Positions 1-8,051 of a stretch of 31,153 bases of DNA are shown here, piece by piece. Position 1 is the stretch's first letter. Every line of letters begins with the position of its first letter. Source of the DNA: an uncultured Collinsella sp. (lineage in GTDB: Bacteria > Actinomycetota > Coriobacteriia > Coriobacteriales > Coriobacteriaceae); assembly GCA_900543615.1 (NCBI GenBank), contig UQSC01000010.1, positions 1 through 31,153 on the forward strand. Reading direction: 5' to 3'. Below the pieces are notes generated by a model. The model had not been told where the DNA came from. It searched no databases and saw nothing but the letters and a program-made list of their open reading frames with translations. The position numbers were made by a program, and so were the translations under genes.

Positions 1-118
1 ACACTTGGTGCATGGGGGACAGGTTAATCTGCACCATTTTGGTGCAAAGGGGACAGACCCGGCAGTTAGGGACGTTCCTTTTCTGCCGGCAGTTAGGGAC
101 AGTCCCCAAGTGCCGGCC
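1..118. repeat. Intergenic repeat cluster with GGGGACAG and GGGAC motifs
   Basis: The non-coding left edge is built from short repeated words. TTGGTGCA followed by a GGGGACAG block occurs twice, at about 5-22 and 39-55. CCGGCAGTTAGGGAC occurs twice, at 59-73 and 86-100. A small perfect hairpin (TGCACCA, loop TTT, TGGTGCA) spans 30-46. Related GGGAC-containing words recur in other gaps of this window. I interpret this as a REP-like dispersed intergenic repeat downstream of the PTS gene; it could also act as a terminator region. No protein is supported here. Confidence 0.55.
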
Positions 119-583
119 CTAAAAGTGGCGGCGGATGGCGTCGACCATGCCTTGGCACGTGGTCTGGCCGAGCACATCGGCTGCGGCGTCGGCATCCATA
201 AAGATATTCATGAGCGCTTGCAGGGCCTCGACTTGCCCGCCCGGCTCGGCAATACCCAGATTGATGATGATCTGCGCCGGCACGGGGGCGCCCATGCCCG
301 CCATCGCGTTAAACGTCACAGGTGCGGCGGGCTTTACCACCGCGATATAGGGCTTGGCCACAAATCCCGGATCGGTATGTGGGATGGCAATGTTGGCCGC
401 CGGCATGGCAAGGCCCGTGGGATAGGCATCCTCACGTGTGCGAACGGCGTCGAGCCAACCGGGCGCAATGTAGCCGCGCGGGGCAAGCTCGCCCTCGAGC
501 CGCGCAAACACCTCGCCCGGCGTCGCGCACTCCCAATCAAAAAACACCAGCTCAGGCGTAAACAATGCTTCGTTATCCGCCAT
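119..583 (-). CDS. PTS sugar transporter EIIA component (fructose/mannitol/galactitol type)
   Basis: A 154-residue cytoplasmic phosphocarrier of the PTS_EIIA_2 family. It should take phosphate from HPr and pass it to an EIIB partner. The signature is the segment YPTGL...IAIPHTDP around residues 55-71, whose His69 is the expected phosphorylated residue. The spacing and the YPTGL motif resemble galactitol-type EIIA more than mannitol type. The length matches a free-standing EIIA domain. The ATG at 583 follows a GAGAGGTGG ribosome binding site. No EIIB or EIIC gene lies beside it in this window, so partners are either beyond the left edge or elsewhere, and the sugar cannot be named. A 50-bp palindrome (605-654) lies just upstream. 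A terminator after purN suggests the gene is transcribed separately. Confidence 0.85.
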   Translation of the reverse strand: MADNEALFTPELVFFDWECATPGEVFARLEGELAPRGYIAPGWLDAVRTREDAYPTGLAMPAANIAIPHTDPGFVAKPYIAVVKPAAPVTFNAMAGMGAPVPAQIIINLGIAEPGGQVEALQALMNIFMDADAAADVLGQTTCQGMVDAIRRHF

Positions 584-604
584 GGGCCCACCTCTCTCAC
601 CTTG

Positions 605-654
605 TCACCTGCGACGTTCTTCAACGACTAGTCATTGAAGAGCGTCGCAGGTGA
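605..654. repeat. 50-bp palindrome upstream of the PTS EIIA gene
   Basis: Arms 605-624 and 635-654 pair over 20 positions with one mismatch. The 10-base centre holds the palindrome GACTAGTC. On the minus strand no T-run follows, so it is not a normal intrinsic terminator. It lies 21 bases before the PTS start codon, so it could be an operator, an mRNA hairpin or a REP-type element. Confidence 0.7.
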
Positions 655-660
655 TTATCT

Positions 661-704
661 AAAACAAAGGATGGCCACTTGCGCCTTGGCGCCAATGACC
701 ACCC
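661..704 (-). terminator. Intrinsic terminator downstream of purN
   Basis: On the minus strand a bulged GC-rich hairpin (outer stem GGGTGGTCA with TGGCCATCC, inner stem GCGCC with GGCGC) is followed by TTTGTTTT. It lies about 30 bases after the purN stop and should end the purF-purM-purN transcript. Confidence 0.7.
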
Positions 705-735
705 TGACTACTCGGCTAAATTGTACTGTGCGCCA

Positions 736-1437
736 CTAGCCGCGAGGCGCATCAATTGCGACCTTGCCGCTCTCCAGCACGTGGACGCGACCGTCGGCGA
801 GCATTTGCACGACCTCGGGATACAGCACATGCTCGATCGCGTGGATGTGCTCCTCGAGCGTGTCGACGTCCCAGCCCTCCTCAACAGCCAGCGCACGCTG
901 GGCGATGATGGGACCGTTGTCGTAGATCTCGTTGGCAAAGTGCACGGTCACGCCGGTCACCTTGACGCCGCGCGCAAACGCATCGTCGATCGCATGGGCA
1001 CCGGTAAAGCTCGGCAGCAGTGCCGGATGCAGGTTGACCACGCGGTTGGGGAACGCCGCCAGCAGCGGCGTGTGCACCATGCGCATGTAACCGGCCATCA
1101 CCACGTACTCGCAGCCGCGTTCGAGCAGCTCATGCGCGATGATCTCGTCAGCCGCGATGGGGTCGGCATAGACATCTTTGGACAGCGTGAGTGTCTGGAT
1201 GCCCGCACGCTCGGCACGCTGCAAACCCTTGGCCGAAGGACGGCTCGACACCACAAGCTCAATCGAAGCGTTGAGCTTGCCGGCGGCGATCAGGTCGATC
1301 AGCGCCTGCAGGTTGGTACCCGAACCGCTGATAAGCACGCCAATCTTGAGCGGCTCGGCCGTATCGGTGCCGGTCGGACGGGTGTAGGGCACAAAGCCCA
1401 GGCCCTCGGCAGCAGCCATCTGCTCGTTAGCGCTCAT
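736..1437 (-). CDS. purN: Phosphoribosylglycinamide formyltransferase PurN
   Basis: GAR transformylase moves the formyl group of 10-formyltetrahydrofolate onto GAR, the third step of purine synthesis. The 233-residue protein has the phosphate-binding segment GSGTNLQAL near the N-terminus. It also has the active-site stretch NLHPALLPSFTGAHA, with the catalytic Asn and His, and the conserved Asp in YDNGP after VHF. The open frame runs further upstream into purM, but that part is low-complexity and not homologous. I take the ATG at 1437, which overlaps the end of purM by 11 bases, as expected for translational coupling. A second ATG at 1419 is possible. The N-terminus is about 25 residues longer than the E. 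coli enzyme. It is the last gene of purF-purM-purN. Confidence 0.95.
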   Translation of the reverse strand: MSANEQMAAAEGLGFVPYTRPTGTDTAEPLKIGVLISGSGTNLQALIDLIAAGKLNASIELVVSSRPSAKGLQRAERAGIQTLTLSKDVYADPIAADEIIAHELLERGCEYVVMAGYMRMVHTPLLAAFPNRVVNLHPALLPSFTGAHAIDDAFARGVKVTGVTVHFANEIYDNGPIIAQRALAVEEGWDVDTLEEHIHAIEHVLYPEVVQMLADGRVHVLESGKVAIDAPRG

Positions 1438-2530
1438 CGGAGTACACGACCTTACCGGAACCCTCGACGCACTCGCCCACGCGGAACGGCTTCTCGCCCA
1501 GCGCGACCAGGGCCTCGGTAACCGCGGCCTCGTCCTCGGGGGCAACGATCAGGCACAGGCCGACGCCCATGTTGAAGGTCTTGCATGCCTCGTTGGGCGC
1601 GAGCTCGGCCTGACGCGACACGTAGGTGATGACGGGCGGAACATCCCAGCCCATCTCGGCGCCGTTGCGGGTGACCACGGCGTCGACGTCGTCGGCGAGC
1701 GCGCGGTTGAGGTTCTCGGTTATACCGCCGCCGGTGATGTGGGCGATGGCGTGCACGTTGGCGCCGCCGCGCAGCAGCTCCAGAATCGGCTTCACATAAA
1801 TGCGCGTGGGGGCCAGCAGGGCGTCGGCCAGCGAAGCACCGCCGAGCTCCTCGAGCGGACGGCTCAGTTCCTCGGCCTTAGCGGCGGCCTCGGGCGTACC
1901 CGGCTTGATGCCGTCGACACCGATAACCTTGCGCACGAGCGAGTATCCGTTGGAGTGCACGCCAGTGGAGGGCAGGCCCAGGATCACGTCGCCGGGGCGA
2001 ACGTTCGCGGGGTCGAGCATCTTGGGACGGTCGACGACGCCCACGGTAAAGCCAGCGAGGTCGTAGTCGGCGGGGGCCATGACACCCGGGTGCTCGGCCA
2101 TCTCGCCGCCCACGAGCGCGCAACCCGCGAGCTTGCAGCCGTCGGCCACGCCCTTGATGATCTTTGCCATGTGCTCGGCCTCGATGTGGCCGATGGCGAC
2201 GTAGTCCAAGAAGAACAGCGGCTCGGCACCCGAAGCCAGAATATCGTTGACGCACATGGCGACCAGGTCCTGGCCCACCGTCTCGTGACGGTCCATGATC
2301 TGGGCGAGCACGAGCTTGGTGCCCACGCCGTCGGTGCCACTGATCAGGATCGGGTCTTCCATATCCTTAAGCGCGGCGGCCGAGAACAGGCCACCAAAGC
2401 CACCGATGCCGCCGATAACCTCGGGGCGGTTGGTGTCCTTGACCATCTGCTTAATAGCGTCGACGGCGCGGCCACCCTCGGCGGTATCGACGCCGGCGTC
2501 CTCGTACGTCACATGCTTGCTGTCGCTCAT
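1427..2530 (-). CDS. purM: Phosphoribosylformylglycinamidine cyclo-ligase PurM (AIR synthetase)
   Basis: AIR synthetase uses ATP to close the imidazole ring of FGAM, the fifth step of purine synthesis. At 367 residues it is slightly longer than the usual 340-350. Family hallmarks are visible: YEDAGVD near the N-terminus, GGFGGLF, the DGVGTK nucleotide-binding motif, the CVNDI segment, and GGEMAEHPG. The later segments STGVHSNGYSLVR and HITGGGITENL are also typical. The ATG at 2530 has an AGGAAGG ribosome binding site. It is followed by purN with an 11-base overlap and preceded by purF with a 157-base gap, so the two may be cotranscribed. Confidence 0.97.
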   Translation of the reverse strand: MSDSKHVTYEDAGVDTAEGGRAVDAIKQMVKDTNRPEVIGGIGGFGGLFSAAALKDMEDPILISGTDGVGTKLVLAQIMDRHETVGQDLVAMCVNDILASGAEPLFFLDYVAIGHIEAEHMAKIIKGVADGCKLAGCALVGGEMAEHPGVMAPADYDLAGFTVGVVDRPKMLDPANVRPGDVILGLPSTGVHSNGYSLVRKVIGVDGIKPGTPEAAAKAEELSRPLEELGGASLADALLAPTRIYVKPILELLRGGANVHAIAHITGGGITENLNRALADDVDAVVTRNGAEMGWDVPPVITYVSRQAELAPNEACKTFNMGVGLCLIVAPEDEAAVTEALVALGEKPFRVGECVEGSGKVVYSDER

Positions 2531-2659
2531 CTGAGCCTTCCTCTCCCACTACCGTGGCGCCGCACGGGCGCCAAACGGTGCTCATAGTTGCGTTCATTTC
2601 GGCGCGCGCCATAACAGCACGCGCCGTCATATCAACAAAACAGCAGGTAAAACCTACCA

Positions 2660-2695
2660 AAATAAACCTGTCCCCACATGGCAGGTTTTAGGCCT
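2660..2695 (-). terminator. Hairpin overlapping the purF stop codon
   Basis: On the minus strand AAACCTG and CAGGTTT (2682-2688 and 2664-2670) form a 7-bp stem whose loop holds GTGGGGA. It is followed by TATTTT. The 5' arm begins at the purF stop codon. It may be a weak or partial terminator between purF and purM. The sequence also matches the GGGGACAGGTT word of the dispersed repeats in this window. Confidence 0.4.
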
Positions 2696-4358
2696 CGCCG
2701 TGCTCCTCTTCCCAGCTGCGGTCGTCGTATTTCTCGACCACGGCGTCGTCGTCAAAGTGCAGCGGCTTGTCCAGGTTGCGGGGCTTAAAGCCCTCCATGA
2801 ACTTGTCGCGGCCAAAGCTCTCGGGAATCGCCACGGGGTAGCGTCCGGTAAAGCACGCATCGCAGTAACCGCCCTTGGGCATGACCTTCAGCAGGCCCTC
2901 GACCGAAAGGAAAGCCAGCGAATCGGCGCCGATATACTCGCAAATCTCGTCGACCGTCTTGTTGGCGCTGATAAGCTGCGACTGCACGTCGGTATCGATA
3001 CCGTAGAAGCACGGCCAGATGACCTCGGGCGAGTTGATGCGGATGTGAATCTCCTTGGCGCCGGCGTTGCGCAGCATCTTGACGAGCTGCACCATGGTGG
3101 TACCGCGGACGATGGAGTCGTCGATGACGACCAGGCGCTTGCCCTCGATGTTGTCGCGCAGTGGGTTGAGCTTCATACGCACGCCCATGGCACGCAGCTC
3201 CTGCGTAGGCTCGATAAACGTACGGCCCACATAGCGATTCTTGATAAGGCCCTCGCCAAAGGGAATACCGCTCTCGTGCGAATACCCCTCCGCGGGCGGC
3301 AGGCCGGAGTCGGGCACGCCGATGACCAGGTCGGCCTCGACGGGCTCCTCATGTGCCAGCTGACGACCCATGTCATAACGGCAGGCGTAGACGCTCTTGC
3401 CGTTCATGATGGAGTCGGGGCGAGCGAAGTAGACCTGCTCAAAGATGCAGTTAGCAGGCTCCTCGGCGGCAGGCACGCCCTGCTCGGACACAAGGCCCTC
3501 GGCGCTGATGCGCAAAATCTCACCGGGACGGACGTCGCGGACGTACTCGGCGCCCACAATATCGAGCGCACAAGTCTCGGAAGCAACGACCCAGCCGCCG
3601 GCGCGCGTGACACGGACGGCGGAGTCGACCGTCGCGGCGCCGTCCTGCGACGGCAGCTGCGAAACGGATGCGGCATCGGCCTGGTCTAGGCCCTCGTCCA
3701 CCAGCTTGCCCAGCACAAGCGGGCGAATGCCGTGCGGATCGCGGAATGCGTAAAGCGCCTGCTCGTTGATGAGCGTCATGGCGTAGCCGCCGCGCACGAG
3801 CTCCATGGTCTTGCGAATGCCCTCGCGCAGATGGCCTGTACGCTGAGTAAAGTAGCCGATGAGTTTAGTCGCGACCTCGGAATCCGAGTTGGAGAGGAAC
3901 GGCACGCCCAGCTCGATCAGCTGGCGGCGCAGCTCGTCGGTGTTGACGAGGGTGCCGTTGTGCGCGAGCGCGATAATGACGCTATTGATGGTAGAGAGGT
4001 GCGGCTGAGAGGCTTCCCAGCTCTTGGCGCCGGCGGTGCCGTAACGCACATGACCCACGGCCAGTTGGCCGGAGAGCGTCGACAGGTCCGCGTTGGAGAA
4101 CACGCGGTCGAGCAGGCCCAGGTCCTTGCGAACCATAACCGTGCCGCCGTCGCCCACGGCGATTCCCGCCGATTCCTGGCCGCGGTGCTGCAGTGCACGC
4201 AGGCCAAAGTACGTCAGTCGAGCCACGTCGCGATCGGGCGCCCACACACCAAAAACGCCGCATTCCTCATGCAGCTGGTCAGAGTCCGGATCATACGTCG
4301 ACATGGCGTTCACCTGTCCCGCGGCACGCTCGGCCGCGCGGATGGTTTCTTGAGACAT
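2688..4358 (-). CDS. purF: Amidophosphoribosyltransferase PurF (Fe-S type)
   Basis: First committed enzyme of purine synthesis: glutamine amide nitrogen is transferred to PRPP to give phosphoribosylamine. The N-terminal Ntn glutaminase domain carries Cys33 in EECGVFG, which should become the N-terminal nucleophile after leader cleavage. The PRTase domain has the PRPP loop VVIDDSIVRGTT at residues 410-421. Cys304, Cys450, Cys499 and Cys502 match the four [4Fe-4S] ligands of the B. subtilis enzyme (in NCIFE, PCFYG and YCDAC). The leader before Cys33 is long; an internal ATG at residue 19 would give a 14-residue leader closer to the B. subtilis one. I keep the ATG at 4358, which has GAGGGG upstream. 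It heads purF-purM-purN. Confidence 0.97.
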   Translation of the reverse strand: MSQETIRAAERAAGQVNAMSTYDPDSDQLHEECGVFGVWAPDRDVARLTYFGLRALQHRGQESAGIAVGDGGTVMVRKDLGLLDRVFSNADLSTLSGQLAVGHVRYGTAGAKSWEASQPHLSTINSVIIALAHNGTLVNTDELRRQLIELGVPFLSNSDSEVATKLIGYFTQRTGHLREGIRKTMELVRGGYAMTLINEQALYAFRDPHGIRPLVLGKLVDEGLDQADAASVSQLPSQDGAATVDSAVRVTRAGGWVVASETCALDIVGAEYVRDVRPGEILRISAEGLVSEQGVPAAEEPANCIFEQVYFARPDSIMNGKSVYACRYDMGRQLAHEEPVEADLVIGVPDSGLPPAEGYSHESGIPFGEGLIKNRYVGRTFIEPTQELRAMGVRMKLNPLRDNIEGKRLVVIDDSIVRGTTMVQLVKMLRNAGAKEIHIRINSPEVIWPCFYGIDTDVQSQLISANKTVDEICEYIGADSLAFLSVEGLLKVMPKGGYCDACFTGRYPVAIPESFGRDKFMEGFKPRNLDKPLHFDDDAVVEKYDDRSWEEEHGEA

Positions 4359-4643
4359 GGCATCCCCTCAGAGCCTCGTATTTTGGCGTTACCCGCCTTA
4401 TTATACGCACGGCGCGACGCGCTCCCCCGCGCATGAGCAGCGCTTTTTAAAAGCCCACCGAGCTAATAATCCGTTTTGCGGCCAAACATTTTATTGGTCT
4501 GTCCAGTGCAAGCGCCCACGCCCCCAGGTGGCCGCCGCGTCCACCGTTGAGGGTTGCATTGTTGCAATTGGGACGTTCGTCCTGTCTTTTGGCAGGTTGG
4601 CGGCGTATCCTTGTAACCTAGGACAAAGCGAGAAAGGTTCTGT

Positions 4644-5873
4644 ATGGATCGAAACGAACTCGACCCCAGCGTCCCCAGCGCCACGGAGGTCAAGAAGATT
4701 CCCCTCATCATTAAGGTGTACGCCGTCCTGTGCATCCTGTCCGGCGTGGGCACACTCCCGTCGGTCGCCGCCTTTATGTGGCAGGTCATCACCGCGCTCA
4801 TTAACGGCAACGCCGCCGCCAAGCTCGGCGACAACACGCTCGTCGCGGTTGGACTCATCGTCGCCGGCATCATGCTCTCTGCGGCAAGTGCCGTCATCCT
4901 GATCATCTTTGGCCTGGACCTTATCAGAAACCAGCGCCGCAACGCCGCCCGCCTGTCCTATATCCTTATTGCATTCACCGTCGTCGAGCTTTTGGTCGAC
5001 GTGATGCTCCAAGGTATCGGGCTCTTCTTGCTTCGTCCCGCTATTCAGCTCGGTATCCTCATCGCGCTTTCAGCCACCGTCGATCCTACGCTTCGCCAGG
5101 AGCGCGAACTGCAGCGCCGCCTGCAGGAGATGCTCGACCGCGACGCCGCCGCCGAGGGCATGCTCGGCCGCGACGAAACCGGCGAGGGCTACATCAAGCT
5201 CAACTACTTCAACCTGTTCTGGGTATTCTTCGTCTGCAGCGTGTTAGGTCTCATTCTCGAGGAAGTCTGGCATATGGTCGTCGTCGATCCCGGCGTCTAT
5301 CAGGACCGTGCCGGTATGCTATTTGGCCCCTTTAGCCCCATCTACGGATTTGGCGCGGTGCTCATGACCATGGCGCTCAACCGCTTCTATAAAAAGAATC
5401 CTCTGATCATTTTCCTGGTAAGTGCCCTGATCGGCGGCGCTTTCGAGGTGTTTGTAGGCTGGTTTATGCAGACCTCATTTGGCGTGGTGTCGTGGAGCTA
5501 TTCACACATTAGGCTATTCGGCATGCCCGATCCCATCGCGGTATTGACCGGGGGACGCACATGCACGCCGTTTGCCTGCATGTGGGGCCTGGGTGGCCTC
5601 ATCTGGATCAAGCTGCTGCTGCCGAGGTTGCTCAAGCTCATCAACATGATTCCGTGGAAGAGTCGCTACTCGGCTACCGTCATCTTTACCGTCATTATGC
5701 TGGTCGACGGCGTCATGACGCTACAGTCGCTCGACTACTGGTACCAGCGCGTCAACGGCACGGAGCCGGATATTCCCGTCGCGCAGTTCTACGGCAAGTA
5801 TTTCGATAACGATTACATGGAGAACCGCTTCCAGAGCATGACCATGAGCCCCAAGGATGCGACGCGCGTGTAG
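4644..5873 (+). CDS. Multi-pass membrane protein with CmpB-type putative ABC permease domain
   Basis: A 409-residue integral membrane protein. The C-terminal half (about residue 190 onward, FNLFWVFFVCSVLGLILEE then GPFSPIYGFGAVL) matches the PF06541-type 'putative ABC transporter permease' family, whose function is not established. The N-terminal half adds about four hydrophobic segments (residues 20-45, 66-92, 103-122, 124-145) before a charged linker at 148-180 rich in Arg, Glu and Gln. The ATG at 4644 has AAAGG six bases upstream. The gene is divergent from purF and ends at a strong bidirectional terminator. No ATPase or binding protein is nearby, so an actual ABC transporter role is doubtful. 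The family call comes from motif recall, not a search. Confidence 0.75.
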   Translation: MDRNELDPSVPSATEVKKIPLIIKVYAVLCILSGVGTLPSVAAFMWQVITALINGNAAAKLGDNTLVAVGLIVAGIMLSAASAVILIIFGLDLIRNQRRNAARLSYILIAFTVVELLVDVMLQGIGLFLLRPAIQLGILIALSATVDPTLRQERELQRRLQEMLDRDAAAEGMLGRDETGEGYIKLNYFNLFWVFFVCSVLGLILEEVWHMVVVDPGVYQDRAGMLFGPFSPIYGFGAVLMTMALNRFYKKNPLIIFLVSALIGGAFEVFVGWFMQTSFGVVSWSYSHIRLFGMPDPIAVLTGGRTCTPFACMWGLGGLIWIKLLLPRLLKLINMIPWKSRYSATVIFTVIMLVDGVMTLQSLDYWYQRVNGTEPDIPVAQFYGKYFDNDYMENRFQSMTMSPKDATRV

Positions 5874-5906
5874 CGCCACGCAATGCCGAGATTTTTCAAC
5901 GCACAG

Positions 5907-5949
5907 AAAAGCCCGCTGGCAGACTGATTGAACTGCCAGCGGGCTTTTT
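5907..5949. terminator. Bidirectional intrinsic terminator
   Basis: A perfect 12-bp stem (GCCCGCTGGCAG at 5911-5922 with its complement at 5933-5944) has A4 on the left and T5 on the right. It can end the plus-strand membrane protein gene and the minus-strand MoaE-like gene, which meet tail to tail here. Confidence 0.9.
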
Positions 5950-5972
5950 GTTGGCGAGTGCTGCTGCCGGCC

Positions 5973-6389
5973 TTACGCCTCGCGCTCGACCTCGCTCACA
6001 CACTCATTTTTGATGGCACCGACGAGCGCCTGCAGCGCATCGACGACATGCGGGCGAATGTCTCCGCCAATGAGTACGAGCATGATGTCGTCGCCCACGG
6101 TAAGCTCGCCACTCGCCAGCCACACGCGCACATAGCCGATACCCGGCATCGCGCGCGTTGCCTCGATAGCGGCCTGCACCTTTTCGGCATCGAAGCCAAA
6201 CACCATGCCGCCCACCTTATGCCCAGGCGCCACACCATCTGTCTCGACCCCACGCACCTCGGCCTTGGGCGTCGCACGCACCACGCCGTTGTGTGTCAGG
6301 TACATCCCACAATCAGCCGCCGAAACATCGGCCTTGGCTTCGCGCAGCCAAGCATCAACCGAAGGCATCGATTTGCCGCTTTCAAGCAT
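5973..6389 (-). CDS. MoaE-like protein (molybdopterin synthase large-subunit family)
   Basis: A 138-residue protein whose layout resembles MoaE. There is a GVVR segment near residue 37, a G-x-L-x-V-GDDIMLVLIGG strand like the MoaE core, then a helix DALQALVGAIKNECVSEVERE near the C-terminus. MoaE moves sulfur from MoaD onto precursor Z in molybdenum cofactor synthesis. Catalytic MoaE carries two lysines near the end. Here one lysine (in AIKNE) is visible and the second position appears to be Glu, so activity is uncertain. No other moa or mog genes are in the window. Two ATGs are adjacent; AAAAGGAG sits two bases from the first and five from the second, so I start at 6389. It is last in purE-sortase-MoaE-like. 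Confidence 0.5.
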   Translation of the reverse strand: MLESGKSMPSVDAWLREAKADVSAADCGMYLTHNGVVRATPKAEVRGVETDGVAPGHKVGGMVFGFDAEKVQAAIEATRAMPGIGYVRVWLASGELTVGDDIMLVLIGGDIRPHVVDALQALVGAIKNECVSEVEREA

Positions 6390-6420
6390 CATTTCTCCTT
6401 TTGATTTCCAGGGTAGTCTT

Positions 6421-6446
6421 TTTGGGACGGGGCTCTTTTAGCTACT
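6421..6446. repeat. Dispersed intergenic word TTTGGGACGGGGCT
   Basis: The 26 bases contain GGGACGGGGCT, then TTTT and CTACT. Nearly the same arrangement is seen at 30793-30818, and a partial copy at 13284-13305. It lies between the sortase stop and the MoaE-like start. Its role is unknown. Confidence 0.5.
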
Positions 6447-6456
6447 CTCGAACCAC

Positions 6457-7455
6457 TTATTCCTCGACCGGCGTGAGTACCATGACTGCGCGCGTATTGC
6501 TAAATGACAGCGAACGGCAAGTCACAAGCGTTACGATCTTGGTTGCCGAAGCGGCACGATCGGTGGCATCGCTCGCCACGGCCGAGGCACCGTCGAGCAT
6601 CTCGGACAGGTAATTCTTCAGTCCGTCATCGCCCTCAAAGTTGGGCGTGCGCGCCTTGGCATACGTGTCCTCGACCACCTTGGTCGCCAGCGGGCGCAAC
6701 TTATACGTCGCATCACGCGTGATGTAGTACACGTATTCCATGCTGTCGAACGTCGCCTGATCGGTCGTATCCGAAATCACGTTGAACATCGAACCGTCGT
6801 TCATATGATGACCGTAAATCGTGGTCTGCTGATCCACCATGCCCGGCGCGGTGTCGTCGCTATCCAGGAAGATGGCTCCCGAGGCATTGGCCGTACCGTC
6901 GAACAGCGTGTTGAGGTACTTGGAGTTGTTGTTGGTCTGCACCACGGGGTAGTTGATGTTGGTGCCGGGCGCGTAAATCCAACCCACAACCTCGGGATTT
7001 GTCTGGGCCAGCGCATTGAAGTCGACAATTGGCACGCCACTGGCGTCCTTGTCGCTCACATATTGCTTTTCGATTTTTTGATACGACTCGCTCGCCTGCT
7101 TGTAGCCAATCTGCGCGTTGATAAAGATGGCGGCCGCAGCAACGATCAGGCCAATGCCGATGATGATGAGCAGAATGGGAATGACGGAGCGGCGCTTTTT
7201 GCGCGGCGGCTCGGTATAGCTCGATGGCGCGGCATGCGCCGAAGAGCGAGGTGACTTCTTGGCCGTACTGTATGACGAAGGGCGATATGCAGCAGGCGTA
7301 TCCTGACGGCGATGCTTCGCCGGCGTCACGGGGCGCGGCGCGCGCGGCTGTTGAGGAGAGGATGTCCGACCCTGCTGCGGCGCGCGGGCTGCTCCCGACT
7401 TGGCTGGATCGGAAATCCGAGAAGCCGAAAAACGCTTTCCCTGATAGTCGGACAT
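6457..7455 (-). CDS. Class B sortase
   Basis: A 332-residue membrane-anchored transpeptidase that should join sorting-signal proteins to the cell wall or to each other. An unusually long cytoplasmic N-terminus (residues 1-90) is rich in Pro, Ser, Ala and Arg. It is followed by one membrane segment at about 91-113 and an extracellular catalytic domain. Catalytic residues are visible: His216 in IYGHHM, Cys313 in TLVTC, and Arg322 in SNTRAVMVL. The TLVTC-x8-R layout and the WIYAPGTNINYPVVQ segment fit class B. The ATG at 7455 has AAGGAG upstream. It starts 36 bases after purE, so it is probably cotranscribed with purE. No pilin or other sorting substrate is in the window. Confidence 0.9.
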   Translation of the reverse strand: MSDYQGKRFSASRISDPAKSGAARAPQQGRTSSPQQPRAPRPVTPAKHRRQDTPAAYRPSSYSTAKKSPRSSAHAAPSSYTEPPRKKRRSVIPILLIIIGIGLIVAAAAIFINAQIGYKQASESYQKIEKQYVSDKDASGVPIVDFNALAQTNPEVVGWIYAPGTNINYPVVQTNNNSKYLNTLFDGTANASGAIFLDSDDTAPGMVDQQTTIYGHHMNDGSMFNVISDTTDQATFDSMEYVYYITRDATYKLRPLATKVVEDTYAKARTPNFEGDDGLKNYLSEMLDGASAVASDATDRAASATKIVTLVTCRSLSFSNTRAVMVLTPVEE

Positions 7456-7491
7456 GGCTCTCCTTATGCTGCAAATGGACTGGCAGAGCGC

Positions 7492-7956
7492 TTAGGCGTC
7501 AGCCATCTCCTGCTTCATCTTCTCGATAACCTTGCGGTACTCGGGGTCGCAGGCGCCCAGGATCTGCGTGGCGTAAATGGCAGCGTTCTTGGCACCGTTG
7601 ATGGCCACACAGGCAACGGGCACGCCCGAAGGCATCTGCACCATCGACAGCAGCGAGTCCATACCACCCAGATCGCTCGTCTTCATAGGCACGCCGATGA
7701 CCGGCAGCGGCGTAAACGCAGCCACGACGCCGCCCAGGTGAGCAGCCTTGCCGGCAGCAGCGATAATCACCTTGATACCGCGGTCGGCAGCAGTCGAGGC
7801 CCACTCATGGACCTTCGCCGGCGTGCGGTGCGCGCTTGCAATCACGAGCTCATAGGGCACGCCCAGCGCCTCGAGCTCGGCGGTGCAACCTTCCATAACG
7901 CCCAGATCGGACTTGGAGCCCATGATGATCCCGACAACCGGCTTCTGATCTGCCAT
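7492..7956 (-). CDS. purE: N5-carboxyaminoimidazole ribonucleotide mutase PurE (class I)
   Basis: PurE moves the carboxyl group of N5-CAIR to C4, giving CAIR. The 154-residue protein has all class I landmarks: GSKSD near residue 14, SAHRTP with the catalytic His, AAGKAAHLGG, and MKTSDLGGMDSLLSMVQMPSGVPVA. The frame could open six bases earlier at a TTG, but AGGAGG sits nine bases before the ATG at 7956 and only three before the TTG. I therefore use the ATG. The partner PurK is not in the window. It heads a minus-strand group with the sortase and the MoaE-like gene. A TATACT box lies at 8020-8025 on the minus strand, without a good -35 box. Confidence 0.95.
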   Translation of the reverse strand: MADQKPVVGIIMGSKSDLGVMEGCTAELEALGVPYELVIASAHRTPAKVHEWASTAADRGIKVIIAAAGKAAHLGGVVAAFTPLPVIGVPMKTSDLGGMDSLLSMVQMPSGVPVACVAINGAKNAAIYATQILGACDPEYRKVIEKMKQEMADA

Positions 7957-8051
7957 AAACAAAGACCTCCTGTTGAGAGCGGTGACGCGGCGTTTCCGCG
8001 ACCCTTAACTACTGAGAGTAGTATAGCTTCTCCCGTCCCTGCGGTCTGTGT

